Assembly: GCA_023393015.1 (NCBI GenBank)
Contig: JAEWMY010000056.1
Location: forward strand, 53,693-117,692
DNA: 64,000 nt
Direction: 5' to 3'
Source of the DNA: Spirochaetota bacterium
GTDB taxonomy: Bacteria; Spirochaetota; Spirochaetia; Treponematales; Treponemataceae
Every line of letters starts with the position of its first letter. The first letter of the stretch is position 1. The position numbers and the translations under genes are program-made. Shown in pieces: positions 49,329 to 56,971 of this stretch. Under the pieces are notes generated by a model, which saw only the letters and a program-made list of their open reading frames with translations, was not told the DNA's origin and made no database searches.

Positions 49329-50276
49329 ATGGGACGCGAGGTTGATACTTCGGGTATTTACCCGATTCATTCGGCGAACGAGGCTACGGAGACGGCGCCT
49401 CTCAGTCCAGCCCTCATCACGGCATACTACTTTCGTCCGCTTGACTCCTGGCCCCGCGGCATGGAGCTGCGGGAAAGGACGGTAGCCGACTACGAGTTCG
49501 AGTTCGTCATCGATTCGGACGGAGGCCTTCAATCCTTCGACGGGGAATCCGCGCGCGTCGGTCCGGGAGACGTGATTTTCAGAAGACCCGGAGAGCGTAC
49601 GCGGGGAACCATGAGATACGAATGCGTCTGTCTCATTTTCAGCCCGTCGGGGGCCTTGCCCCGCATGCGGCACTACGACATCAACGGTCCGAAACCGATA
49701 CAGAAAACCTTTCCCCACGAACTATTGGAAACCATGCCGCGCGTGGTATCCGACGGGGGAGACCACGCCATTCGCTCCCTCTTCGACCGACTGTTTCGCT
49801 CGTTCGTCAGTCCCCGCCCCCACGCCGGGCTCCTGGAACAGGCCCTGCTCCTTGAGCTTCTGTACCGATCGGCCCTTGCGGCGCGCACGAGAGACCGAAT
49901 CGGGGGACGCGGTCTCGCCGACAGGGGAAGAAGGAAAAACCGCCTGTGCGAACGTCTCGCGGAAGCCCGCGCGTGGATGGAAGGACACTACGCCGACAAG
50001 ATCACCATAGGCGATATCGCCGGGGAAGCGGGCCTTTCGGAAAGCCATTTCAGGAGAGCGTACGAGCGGGAGTACTTCAGGACGCCGCTCGAAGACCTCA
50101 CGGAAATCAGACTCGAAAAGGCGAAAGACGCGCTTACCATGACCGACAAACCGATCAAGGCGATCGGCTACGAATGCGGTTTCCGCGGCGAACGGCATTT
50201 TTACGCCCGTTTCGCGCAACTGACCGGCATGACTCCCGGTGAATTCCGGAACGCCCACCGCTTTCCCCTCGCCTGA
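49329..50276 (+). CDS. AraC family transcriptional regulator
   Basis: 315 residues. The N-terminal half is a cupin-like ligand domain (about 40-150, with SARVGPGDVIFRRPGERTRG). The C-terminal 100 residues are the double helix-turn-helix: ITIGDIAGEAGLSESHFRRAYEREYFRTPLEDLTEIRLEKAKDAL, then KAIGYECGFRGERHFYARFAQLTGMTPGEFR. It is divergent from the sugar permease, its likely target, and probably responds to a sugar. The start at 49329 is the first ATG after the -10 box. Confidence 0.9.
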   Translation: MGREVDTSGIYPIHSANEATETAPLSPALITAYYFRPLDSWPRGMELRERTVADYEFEFVIDSDGGLQSFDGESARVGPGDVIFRRPGERTRGTMRYECVCLIFSPSGALPRMRHYDINGPKPIQKTFPHELLETMPRVVSDGGDHAIRSLFDRLFRSFVSPRPHAGLLEQALLLELLYRSALAARTRDRIGGRGLADRGRRKNRLCERLAEARAWMEGHYADKITIGDIAGEAGLSESHFRRAYEREYFRTPLEDLTEIRLEKAKDALTMTDKPIKAIGYECGFRGERHFYARFAQLTGMTPGEFRNAHRFPLA

Positions 50277-50294
50277 CCGGAACCGACCGGCGTC

Positions 50295-50323
50295 TTGAAA
50301 CGGGAGGGCCTCTATGCTATATT
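50295..50323 (+). promoter_or_regulatory. purE promoter giving a leaderless mRNA
   Basis: TTGAAA at 50295-50300 and TATATT at 50318-50323 are exactly 17 bp apart. Five bases separate the -10 box from the ATG at 50329, so the start point falls on the ATG. There is no Shine-Dalgarno. Confidence 0.75.
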
Positions 50324-50328
50324 CAGGC

Positions 50329-50811
50329 ATGAAAGTCGCCATCTTTTTCGGTTCCACGTCAGATTCAGCATTAATGAAAAAAGCCGCCGACGTCCTGAGG
50401 GAATTCGAGGTGGACTTTTCCGCGTACGCCATATCGGCGCATCGGGCGGGCGAGCTTCTCGCCGAGACGATCCGTCGCGTCGAAAGCGAAGGTGCCGAGG
50501 TTATCATCGCGGGAGCCGGTCTCGCGGCGCACCTCCCGGGCGTCATCGCCTCGATGACCGTCCTTCCCGTCATCGGCGTGCCCCTTGACGGCGGCAAGGT
50601 CGGCGGACTCGACGCCCTCCTCTCGATCGTCCAAATGCCGAAACAGATTCCCGTCGCGACCGTCGGACTCGACAACGCCGCGAACGCGGGATACCTCGCC
50701 TGCGAAATACTCGCCATCAAATATCCCGCGCTGAAGGAACGGCTCGTCGCGTTCAGGGCGCGCTTGAAGCAGGAAATCGCCGCGGGCGGCGGAGCGGGCG
50801 TCGCCCTCTAG
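50329..50811 (+). CDS. purE: N5-carboxyaminoimidazole ribonucleotide mutase (PurE, class I)
   Basis: 160 residues. The class I signatures are visible: FFGSTSDSALMKKA at the N terminus, ISAHRAGELL in place of SAHRTP, then GAGLAAHLPGVIASMTVLPVIGVPL and IVQMPKQIPVATVGLDNAANAG. It makes CAIR from N5-CAIR in purine synthesis and normally needs PurK, which is not in the window. It is the first gene of purE-purF-purM-purN. The start is chosen at the leaderless promoter. Confidence 0.94.
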   Translation: MKVAIFFGSTSDSALMKKAADVLREFEVDFSAYAISAHRAGELLAETIRRVESEGAEVIIAGAGLAAHLPGVIASMTVLPVIGVPLDGGKVGGLDALLSIVQMPKQIPVATVGLDNAANAGYLACEILAIKYPALKERLVAFRARLKQEIAAGGGAGVAL

Positions 50812-50888
50812 GCGCATCGAGTACGGAATGGCCGAGCGACCGGGTTTCCGGAACGGCGGCCATGGGCACTTTAACGAACGGGGAGACC

Positions 50889-52376
50889 ATGGACAGTCAT
50901 TCGGAAATCGGGGAAGACGACAAGCTACGGGAATATTGCGGCGTCATCGGCGTGTATCTATCCGACCATGAGCCGATCGCGGCTCGACTCGGATACTACG
51001 GACTCCAGTCATTGCAGCACCGAGGGCAGGAAAGTACGGGACTCGCCGTCGCCGACGGCGAAAAAGTCGAACACTTTCGCGAAATGGGACTCGTCTCGGA
51101 AGTCTACAACAAGGAAAACATCGCGGCCCTGCGAGGGCACATCGCCATCGGGCACGTCCTCTACTCGACCTCGGGCAAGGCGACGATCGAGAACGCCCAG
51201 CCGTTCGTGTCGCGCTCGAGGCTCGGCACGATCGCGATCGCGCACAACGGAAGCCTCGTCAACACGGAGCCGATGAAGGAGTTCCTCGAGGAGACGGGCT
51301 CGACCTTCACCTCGTCGAGCGACACCGAGGTCATCATCAAGCTCATCGCGAAGAACTACAAGAAAGGCCTCGAGCGCGCCCTCACCGACACCATACAGCT
51401 CATCAAGGGATCGTTCGCCCTCGTCGTCATGACGGAGAAAACCCTCATCGGAGCGCGCGACCCGAACGGCATCAGGCCGCTGTGCCTCGGCAAGCTCCAG
51501 AACGGCTGGGTGCTCGCGAGCGAATCGTGCGCGATCGACGCGATGGGCGGAGACCTCGTCCGCGACATCGCCCCCGGCGAGATCGTCATCATCAACGACG
51601 ACGGCGTGCTCTCGTTCAACTTCGGCGAGAAAACCGCGAAGAAAACGTGCATCTTCGAATACGTGTACTTCGCCCGGCCCGACTCCATCATCGACGGCAT
51701 CGGGGTGCTCGAGGCGAGGCACAAGATGGGCGAGGTACTCGCGCGGGAATCGGGAGTGGCGGCGGACGTCGTCATCGGCGTGCCGGACTCGGGCCTCGGC
51801 GCGGCAATGGGTTACTCGAAGGCCTCGGGTATCCCGTACGCGATGGGCATCGTCAAGAACAAGTACATAGGCCGGACCTTCATCGCGCCGAGCCAGGAGG
51901 AGCGCGAGGCGATGGTCTTCGTCAAGCTGAACGCCCTCAAGAGCGACGTCGCGGGGAAGCGGGTCGTCATCATCGACGACTCCATCGTGCGCGGCACGAC
52001 GAGCCGCCGCCTCATCCAGATACTCAGGAAGGCCGGAGCGCGAGAGGTGCACTTTCGCATCTCGAGTCCGCCGGTCAAGTTCCCCTGCTATTTCGGCATC
52101 GACACCCCGGCGCGCGCCGAGCTCATATCGGCCCAACACGAGATCGACGAGATCCGCGACGCTATCGGCGCCGACTCGCTCGCTTTCATCTCGATGGAAG
52201 GGATGATAGACGCCCTCCAGTCGTGCGAATGGGAAGAAGACACGCGGCAGGGCAAGGAGCGGAACGGCAAGGCGGAAAAATCGCACGGAGACGGCGCGAC
52301 GAACTGCGGCTACTGCCAGGGCTGTTTCCTCGGAGAGTACCCGATGCCGATGATCGGCGAATTGGGAAAACGGTAG
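50889..52376 (+). CDS. purF: Amidophosphoribosyltransferase (PurF, Fe-S type)
   Basis: 495 residues. After a 16-residue propeptide the mature enzyme begins with the catalytic cysteine in EYCGVIGVYLSD; YGLQSLQHRGQES follows (glutaminase). The PRPP loop is RVVIIDDSIVRGTTSRRL, and the C-terminal NCGYCQGCFLGEYP with an upstream cysteine matches the Bacillus-type [4Fe-4S] PurF. It catalyses the first step of purine synthesis. The start at 50889 follows GGGAG. The last codons and stop (GELGKR-stop) lie inside a hairpin repeat. Confidence 0.96.
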   Translation: MDSHSEIGEDDKLREYCGVIGVYLSDHEPIAARLGYYGLQSLQHRGQESTGLAVADGEKVEHFREMGLVSEVYNKENIAALRGHIAIGHVLYSTSGKATIENAQPFVSRSRLGTIAIAHNGSLVNTEPMKEFLEETGSTFTSSSDTEVIIKLIAKNYKKGLERALTDTIQLIKGSFALVVMTEKTLIGARDPNGIRPLCLGKLQNGWVLASESCAIDAMGGDLVRDIAPGEIVIINDDGVLSFNFGEKTAKKTCIFEYVYFARPDSIIDGIGVLEARHKMGEVLARESGVAADVVIGVPDSGLGAAMGYSKASGIPYAMGIVKNKYIGRTFIAPSQEEREAMVFVKLNALKSDVAGKRVVIIDDSIVRGTTSRRLIQILRKAGAREVHFRISSPPVKFPCYFGIDTPARAELISAQHEIDEIRDAIGADSLAFISMEGMIDALQSCEWEEDTRQGKERNGKAEKSHGDGATNCGYCQGCFLGEYPMPMIGELGKR

Positions 52377-52537
52377 TTTTCCCAATTCGCTTGGAGAATT
52401 TCGCCTTGGGCGAAATTCTCCACGGGCTGGAAGCAAAACGGTGATATATGTGGAAAACGGTAGTTTTCCCAACTCGCGGGGCTGGAAGCAAAACGGTGAC
52501 ATATGTGGGAAAACGGTAGTTTTCCCAATTCGCTTGG
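52360..52537. repeat. Hairpin repeats between purF and purM
   Basis: GGGAAAAC-GGTA-GTTTTCCC occurs three times (in 52364-52383, a one-base-shorter form at 52451-52470, and 52507-52526); the first is extended to a 12-bp stem by AATT. GGAGAATTTCGCC-TTG-GGCGAAATTCTCC (52393-52421) is another perfect 13-bp hairpin. The segment GGGCTGGAAGCAAAACGGTG onwards is repeated at a 55-bp period (52424 and 52479). The first hairpin overlaps the purF stop. Confidence 0.92.
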
Positions 52538-52584
52538 CTGAAGAACACGTTGGCGACTTGATTCGAAACGGTAAGGAGATATCG

Positions 52585-53613
52585 ATGATAGACTACAGGC
52601 AGTCCGGAGTGGACGTCGAGGAAGGATACCGCGCGGTGGACAACTACAAGGAAAGCGCGCGGCGCACGATGATCCCGGGAGTCCTCAACGGACTCGGGAG
52701 TTTCGCCGGGATGTTCCAGGTTCCGTCCGGATACAGTGAGCCCGTCATCGTCTCCGGAACCGACGGCGTCGGCACCAAGCTCGACGTCGCCTTCGCCCTG
52801 AAAAAGTACGACACGGTCGGCATCGACTGCGTCGCGATGTGCGTCAACGACATACTCTGCCACGGGGCGAAGCCCCTGTTCTTCCTCGATTACGTGGCGT
52901 GCGGCAAGCTCGACGCGAAGGTCGCCGGAGACCTCGTGCGCGGGGTTTCCGACGGCTGTCTCCTTTCCGGAGCCGCGCTCATGGGCGGCGAGACGGCGGA
53001 GATGCCCGGCTTCTACGACGCGGGCAAGTACGACATCGCGGGTTTCGCGGTCGGTATCGTCGAAAAGTCGAAGATTATCGACGGATCTATGATACGCGAG
53101 GGGGACGTCCTCGTCGGCGTCGCCTCGAGCGGCGTCCACTCCAACGGCTTCAGCCTCGTGCGCAAGCTCGTCACCGATTACTCGGAGCCCTTCGGCGGAA
53201 AGACGATCGGCGAGGTCCTGCTCGAGCCGACCAGGATTTACGTCAAGCCCGTGCTTTCGTTGCTCGACAAGATCGACATTCACGGCATGGTGCATATTAC
53301 CGGCGGAGGTTTTTACGAGAACGTCCCGCGGATGTACCCGACCGGCGGCGTTCACGGCGACGGCAAGGACCTACGGCTCGTATCCGTCATCAAGAAGGAC
53401 AGCTGGCCCGTCCCGCCGGTCTTCGAAGAGCTCGTCAGGCGGGGCGCCGACCCGTCGCGCATGTTCAACACCTTCAACATGGGAATAGGCTTCATGCTCG
53501 CGGTCGCGAAGGAAGACGCGGCGGCGGCTATCGCATCGCTCGGCTCCGACGGCTTCCCCGCATACGAGATCGGCCGCGTCGCGACGGGAACCGAAGATGT
53601 CGTCTTTGAGTGA
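52585..53613 (+). CDS. purM: Phosphoribosylformylglycinamidine cyclo-ligase (AIR synthetase)
   Basis: 342 residues. Motifs are YRQSGVDVEEGYRAV at the start, SGTDGVGTKLDVAFALKKYDTVGIDCVAMCVNDILCHGA, LMGGETAEMPGFY and GDVLVGVASSGVHSNGFSLVRK, all typical of PurM. It closes FGAM to AIR. AAGGAGA is placed 5 nt before the ATG. The last 17 bp overlap the start of the purN fusion gene. The repeat-rich 208-bp gap from purF suggests that purM may be separately regulated. Confidence 0.96.
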   Translation: MIDYRQSGVDVEEGYRAVDNYKESARRTMIPGVLNGLGSFAGMFQVPSGYSEPVIVSGTDGVGTKLDVAFALKKYDTVGIDCVAMCVNDILCHGAKPLFFLDYVACGKLDAKVAGDLVRGVSDGCLLSGAALMGGETAEMPGFYDAGKYDIAGFAVGIVEKSKIIDGSMIREGDVLVGVASSGVHSNGFSLVRKLVTDYSEPFGGKTIGEVLLEPTRIYVKPVLSLLDKIDIHGMVHITGGGFYENVPRMYPTGGVHGDGKDLRLVSVIKKDSWPVPPVFEELVRRGADPSRMFNTFNMGIGFMLAVAKEDAAAAIASLGSDGFPAYEIGRVATGTEDVVFE

Positions 53614-54562
53614 GACCGAGGACCGGGCGGAACGCCTCGTCAGCGAGAGCGTGACGGCCGTCCCGGGTTCCCATAACGCGGCCTCGATGGCCTCGGGAGA
53701 GCCCGGCTGTCCGATGGCCTTCGTCTGGCGCGGGACGGAATTCCGCGTTTCGCGCGTGCTCGCCTCCGACAGGACGCTCAGACCCTGCAGAAACGGATCG
53801 GGAGAGACGTACGTCGACAAGCACCTCCATACGGTCGAAACGGAATCGGGCGAAATCATGACCCTGTACCGGAAGCGCACCGGATCCGCGGGCGACTCCT
53901 GGATACTGTATACGATCCGACGGCCGAAGACGCGGTCTCCGATCAGGATAGCCGTGCTCGTCTCCGGGGGCGGCAGCAACCTTCAGTCGCTTATCGACGC
54001 CGCGGAACGCGACGGAGATACGGCACGCTACGACATAGCGCTCGTCATCGCCGACCGCGAGGGCTCCGGCGCGATCGAACGGGCGAAACGTCACGGCATA
54101 CCGACGGCGCTAGCGCTGCCACCCGCCGGAGTCCCGCGACCGCAAGCCCGCGAGGCGGTATCGGACCGGGTTCTCGCCCTCGCGAGGGAATCGGGCGTCG
54201 AGGCTATCGTCCTCGCCGGCTTTCTCACGATCTTCTCGGGCGAGCTGATCGAGGCCTTTTCCGGGAGGATCGTCAACATTCACCCGGCGCTTCTGCCGAA
54301 GTTCGGCGGCAAGGGTATGTGGGGCCACCACGTTCACGAGGCCGTTCTCGCCGCGGGCGAAACCGAATCCGGCTGCACCGTCCACCTCGTCGACTCGGGT
54401 TGCGACACCGGTCCCGTACTCCTGCAAAAAAGGGTTCCGGTGCTTCCGGGCGACACCGCGGAAACGCTCGCCGCCCGCATCCTGCTCAGCGAGCACCGGG
54501 CGATCGTCGAAGGCGTAAACGCCCTCCATGACCTCCTTCGCCCCGAGAGGTCGGGGGAGTAG
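53597..54562 (+). CDS. purN: Phosphoribosylglycinamide formyltransferase with an N-terminal extra domain
   Basis: 321 residues. The C-terminal about 205 residues are GAR transformylase: IAVLVSGGGSNLQSLIDA at the phosphate loop, NIHPALLPKF with the catalytic Asn and His, and the Asp in HLVDSGCDTGP. The first about 115 residues are an added domain (MAFVWRGTEFRVSRVLASDR, YVDKHLHTVET, ESGEIMTLYRKR, SWILYTIRR) that looks like the small DUF6504-type fold; that assignment is tentative. It uses 10-formyl-THF. The start overlaps purM by 17 bp. Confidence 0.9.
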   Translation: MSSLSETEDRAERLVSESVTAVPGSHNAASMASGEPGCPMAFVWRGTEFRVSRVLASDRTLRPCRNGSGETYVDKHLHTVETESGEIMTLYRKRTGSAGDSWILYTIRRPKTRSPIRIAVLVSGGGSNLQSLIDAAERDGDTARYDIALVIADREGSGAIERAKRHGIPTALALPPAGVPRPQAREAVSDRVLALARESGVEAIVLAGFLTIFSGELIEAFSGRIVNIHPALLPKFGGKGMWGHHVHEAVLAAGETESGCTVHLVDSGCDTGPVLLQKRVPVLPGDTAETLAARILLSEHRAIVEGVNALHDLLRPERSGE

Positions 54563-54564
54563 CC

Positions 54565-55398
54565 GTGCGCCCCGCGCTTTCCCTCCTGAAGGGAGTGCTT
54601 ATCGGGGCGGGGGCCATCCTGCCCGGACTTTCGGGCGCCTCGCTCGCCGTCGCGCTCGGCGTCTACGAAGACCTCACGATCCTGGTCGGCCATCCGATTA
54701 CCGGCGTACGCGCGTTCGTCAAAAAGAACCCCCTTCTGCTCGTCGGCGCGGCGATCGGGTTCGTCGCCATGTCGAGAATCCTCACGACACTCTTCGCGGG
54801 TTACATGACGGAGATACTCTACCTTTTCTCCGGCTGCATCGCCGGCACCGTGCCGGGACTCTGGCGCCGGGGAAAGACGACCGGGGCCGGCGCGCGGGAA
54901 TACGCGACGTTCTTGATAGTATTCGCGGGGATCCTCGCGATCGCACTCTGGTCGAGATCCGTCGATTCGGGCGCGTCCGTCGCGTCGGTCGCGGACTCGG
55001 CACGGCGCGACTCCCGGGGAATCCTTTCGCCCGCGTGGGCGGCATCGGGGGCGATCGTCGGCGCGGGATCCCTCCTTCCGGGAGTGAGCGCGTCGTTTTT
55101 CCTCGTCTACCTCGGTTGGTACGACGACCTTCTCGCCGCCGTGGCCCGCGTTTCGGTTCCGGCTCTCGCCCAAGTCGGCATCGGCGCGGCCCTTACCCTC
55201 TTCGTACTTTCGCGCGTCACTTCCTGGCTCTACCGAAAGTTTTGCGGGATCACCTCCTTCGCGGTTGTGGGCGTCACCCTCGGCTCGCTCGCCCTCGTGC
55301 TCCCCTCTCCTCTCGACATACCCCGCCTTCCGCTGTGCCTCGGCCTCTTCGCGGCCGGTCTCGCTTCCGCCCTCGCCATCGACGCCGCGTCGTCCTGA
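54565..55398 (+). CDS. DUF368 membrane protein (PopT-like)
   Basis: 277 residues with about eight hydrophobic helices. The duplicated DUF368 motif appears as GVLIGAGAILPGLSGASLAVALGVYEDL in the first half and GAIVGAGSLLPGVSASFFLVYLGWYDDL in the second. DUF368 proteins are now linked to recycling of polyprenyl phosphate carriers, which would serve envelope synthesis. It starts with GTG, 2 bp after purN, with GGGGGAG upstream, so it is transcribed with the purine genes although its role is unrelated. Confidence 0.88.
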   Translation: MRPALSLLKGVLIGAGAILPGLSGASLAVALGVYEDLTILVGHPITGVRAFVKKNPLLLVGAAIGFVAMSRILTTLFAGYMTEILYLFSGCIAGTVPGLWRRGKTTGAGAREYATFLIVFAGILAIALWSRSVDSGASVASVADSARRDSRGILSPAWAASGAIVGAGSLLPGVSASFFLVYLGWYDDLLAAVARVSVPALAQVGIGAALTLFVLSRVTSWLYRKFCGITSFAVVGVTLGSLALVLPSPLDIPRLPLCLGLFAAGLASALAIDAASS

Positions 55399-55432
55399 GC
55401 CGTCAGCGCGCGGTCACGTCCCGCTTTCCGGC

Positions 55433-55461
55433 TTGTAATTCCGATTTTCGTGTGGTATTGT
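55433..55461 (+). promoter_or_regulatory. Promoter of the leader ORF-corA unit
   Basis: TTGTAA at 55433-55438 and TATTGT at 55456-55461 are exactly 17 bp apart. Transcription would begin near 55468, leaving about 25 nt before the leader ORF and about 170 nt before corA. Confidence 0.6.
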
Positions 55462-55492
55462 CGAAGTATTCCCACCGAAGGAGGCAGTGTCC

Positions 55493-55576
55493 ATGGATAC
55501 GGAACCTGGCAGTAGTAGATACGGCAGCCATACCCGACAAACACAGCCTCCGCGAACGCCGCGACGCCCCCGCTAA
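55493..55576 (+). CDS. Candidate 27-codon leader peptide upstream of corA
   Basis: A short frame beginning ATG at 55493, preceded by a near-perfect Shine-Dalgarno AAGGAGG 6 nt upstream, and ending TAA at 55574-55576. The peptide starts M-D-T-E-P-G and ends with a Pro/Arg-rich stretch, PPRTPRRPR. It lies alone in the corA leader, 60 bp before the corA ATG. Salmonella MgtL, a leader that senses Mg2+ by ribosome behaviour at acidic-plus-proline codons (it starts M-E-P-D-P), and the Salmonella corA leader CorL provide the analogy. The function here is inference; what is seen is a well-initiated short ORF in the expected place. Confidence 0.55.
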   Translation: MDTEPGSSRYGSHTRQTQPPRTPRRPR

Positions 55577-55636
55577 CCGCCGGACGAAACGACTTACCCG
55601 CCGAGGCCCGCATGCCGCACAACGGAGGGCGTTTCG

Positions 55637-56632
55637 ATGATAACGATCTGGAAACAGGAAAACAGGAAGCTCGTGGAGGGAACGCGCGAAAACGGCCCGA
55701 TCTGGGTAGACGCGCGCAACGTGACGCGCGAGGACATCCGCACGCTCGAGACCGATTACGAAATCGACACCGAGATCATCATGGATATCCTCGACCAGGA
55801 CGAGCTTTCGCGCATCGACCGCGAGGACGACTACACGCTCATCATCGTCCGTCTGCCGATATTCATCGCCGCGAACGAGGTCAGCTACTTCACGATTCCG
55901 CTCGGCATTCTCCTCTTCCCGAACATGATCCTGACCATCTGCTGGGCCGACTGCGAGGTCCTGCACGACATAACGAACAACCGCGTCCGCGGACTGACCC
56001 TCGGCGACCTTCCGGCCTTCGTCATACGCGTGCTCGCCCGGGCCGACCTCATCTACCTCCGCTACCTGAAGGAGATCAACCGGAGGAGCAACTCGATCGA
56101 GCTCGAACTGCAAAAATCCGTCAAGAACCTCGAACTGATCCAGCTCCTGAACCTGGAAAAATCGCTCGTATATTTCACGACCTCGCTCAAGGGCAACCAG
56201 CTCCTCTTCGAGAAGCTGATGAAAACGCGCCTCATCCAGCTCGACGAGGAAGACCGCGACTGGCTCGAGGACGTCGCGACCGACAACCGGCAGGCGATCG
56301 AGATGGCCGACATCTACAGCAACATCCTTTCCGGGATGATGGACGCCTTCGCCTCGGTCATATCCAACAACCTCAGCATCGTGATGAAGCGGCTCACCGT
56401 CATCTCCCTCGTGCTCATGATCCCGACGATGATCACGAGCCTCTTCGGCATGAATATCCCCCTTCCCCTCAGCGGAATGAAGGGATACTGGGGACTCTCG
56501 GTCGTTCTCGGCATCTGTCTCGTCTCTTCCCTCGTCGCGATGATCCTGCTCGGGGACAAGCGGCCGAAACGAGTCCGCCTCGATCCCGCCGAACGCAAGA
56601 AACTCAGGCGGAAAAACAGGGCCGTCGAGTAG
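55637..56632 (+). CDS. corA: CorA family magnesium/divalent cation transporter
   Basis: 331 residues. A large N-terminal cytoplasmic domain rich in acidic and helical segments is followed by two C-terminal membrane helices with the pore signature GMNIP (LFGMNIPLPLSG) between them, and a basic tail (KRPKRVRLDPAERKKLRRK). The GMN motif is diagnostic for CorA channels, which admit Mg2+ (or Co2+/Ni2+). It has a good ribosome site (GGAGGG). A short leader ORF upstream may regulate it. Confidence 0.95.
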   Translation: MITIWKQENRKLVEGTRENGPIWVDARNVTREDIRTLETDYEIDTEIIMDILDQDELSRIDREDDYTLIIVRLPIFIAANEVSYFTIPLGILLFPNMILTICWADCEVLHDITNNRVRGLTLGDLPAFVIRVLARADLIYLRYLKEINRRSNSIELELQKSVKNLELIQLLNLEKSLVYFTTSLKGNQLLFEKLMKTRLIQLDEEDRDWLEDVATDNRQAIEMADIYSNILSGMMDAFASVISNNLSIVMKRLTVISLVLMIPTMITSLFGMNIPLPLSGMKGYWGLSVVLGICLVSSLVAMILLGDKRPKRVRLDPAERKKLRRKNRAVE

Positions 56633-56674
56633 GTCGACCGGCCGGGCAAGTCGCGCTCGACGAGCTTGTCGAGC

Positions 56675-56703
56675 TTGACGAGCGGCGAAAAGCGTCGTAC
56701 TAT
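56675..56703 (+). promoter_or_regulatory. Promoter of the 40-codon small gene
   Basis: TTGACG at 56675-56680 and TACTAT at 56698-56703 are exactly 17 bp apart, and 6 bases separate the -10 box from the ATG at 56710. It is among the best promoter matches in the window. Confidence 0.65.
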
Positions 56704-56709
56704 CGACAC

Positions 56710-56832
56710 ATGTACGACTCGGACACCATCCTTACCGTTCAATCCTTCAGATCCGCGGGCACGATTGCCCCCGACGGGAGAGGTGTGTCCATCGCGGAAA
56801 TCTGCGACCGGATGGGTTCTACGGGCGCGTAA
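56710..56832 (+). CDS. Small leaderless ORF, 40 residues, of unknown function
   Basis: A reading frame of 40 codons starting at the predicted transcription start. The C-terminal half contains RGVSIAEICDRMGSTG, which resembles the start of a helix-turn-helix, but it is too short to call a DNA-binding protein. It has its own promoter upstream and a strong terminator 41 bp after its stop, so the unit is about 210 nt. No homolog is recognised. An alternative is that the transcript is a non-coding RNA; it contains a CGCGC-GAAA-GCGCG tetraloop hairpin after the stop. Neither reading is proven. Confidence 0.4.
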   Translation: MYDSDTILTVQSFRSAGTIAPDGRGVSIAEICDRMGSTGA

Positions 56833-56872
56833 GCGTACCCCCGCGCGAAAGCGCGCAAGAACCGCCGGCGAA

Positions 56873-56919
56873 AACCGCGGCACCCTCTTCGAACGACGGG
56901 GGCGCCGCGGTTTTTTTTT
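56873..56919 (+). terminator. Strong Rho-independent terminator
   Basis: AACCGCGGC (56873-56881) pairs with GCCGCGGTT (56904-56912) and is followed by a run of T. It ends the small transcription unit and isolates it from the ABC-F gene. Confidence 0.92.
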
Positions 56920-56971
56920 GCGTCCCCGTCTCCTTTTCGGTGTCCGACCGGCTAAACGAAGGAGAAACGAG

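Noticed and set aside
51009..52502. A long minus-strand frame with recurring peptides across purF and the repeat region.
   Set aside because: The recurring peptides come from the DNA hairpin repeats; the rest is the antisense of purF.
55433..55636. An M-box (Mg2+) riboswitch in the corA leader.
   Set aside because: The leader is about 170 nt and mostly occupied by the short ORF; the conserved M-box core sequences were not found.
56710..56919. 6S RNA, SRP RNA or RNase P RNA as the identity of the small transcript.
   Set aside because: The ends do not pair as in 6S RNA, the SRP core GGTCCGGAAGGAAGCAGCC-type sequence is absent, and the length and motifs do not fit RNase P.
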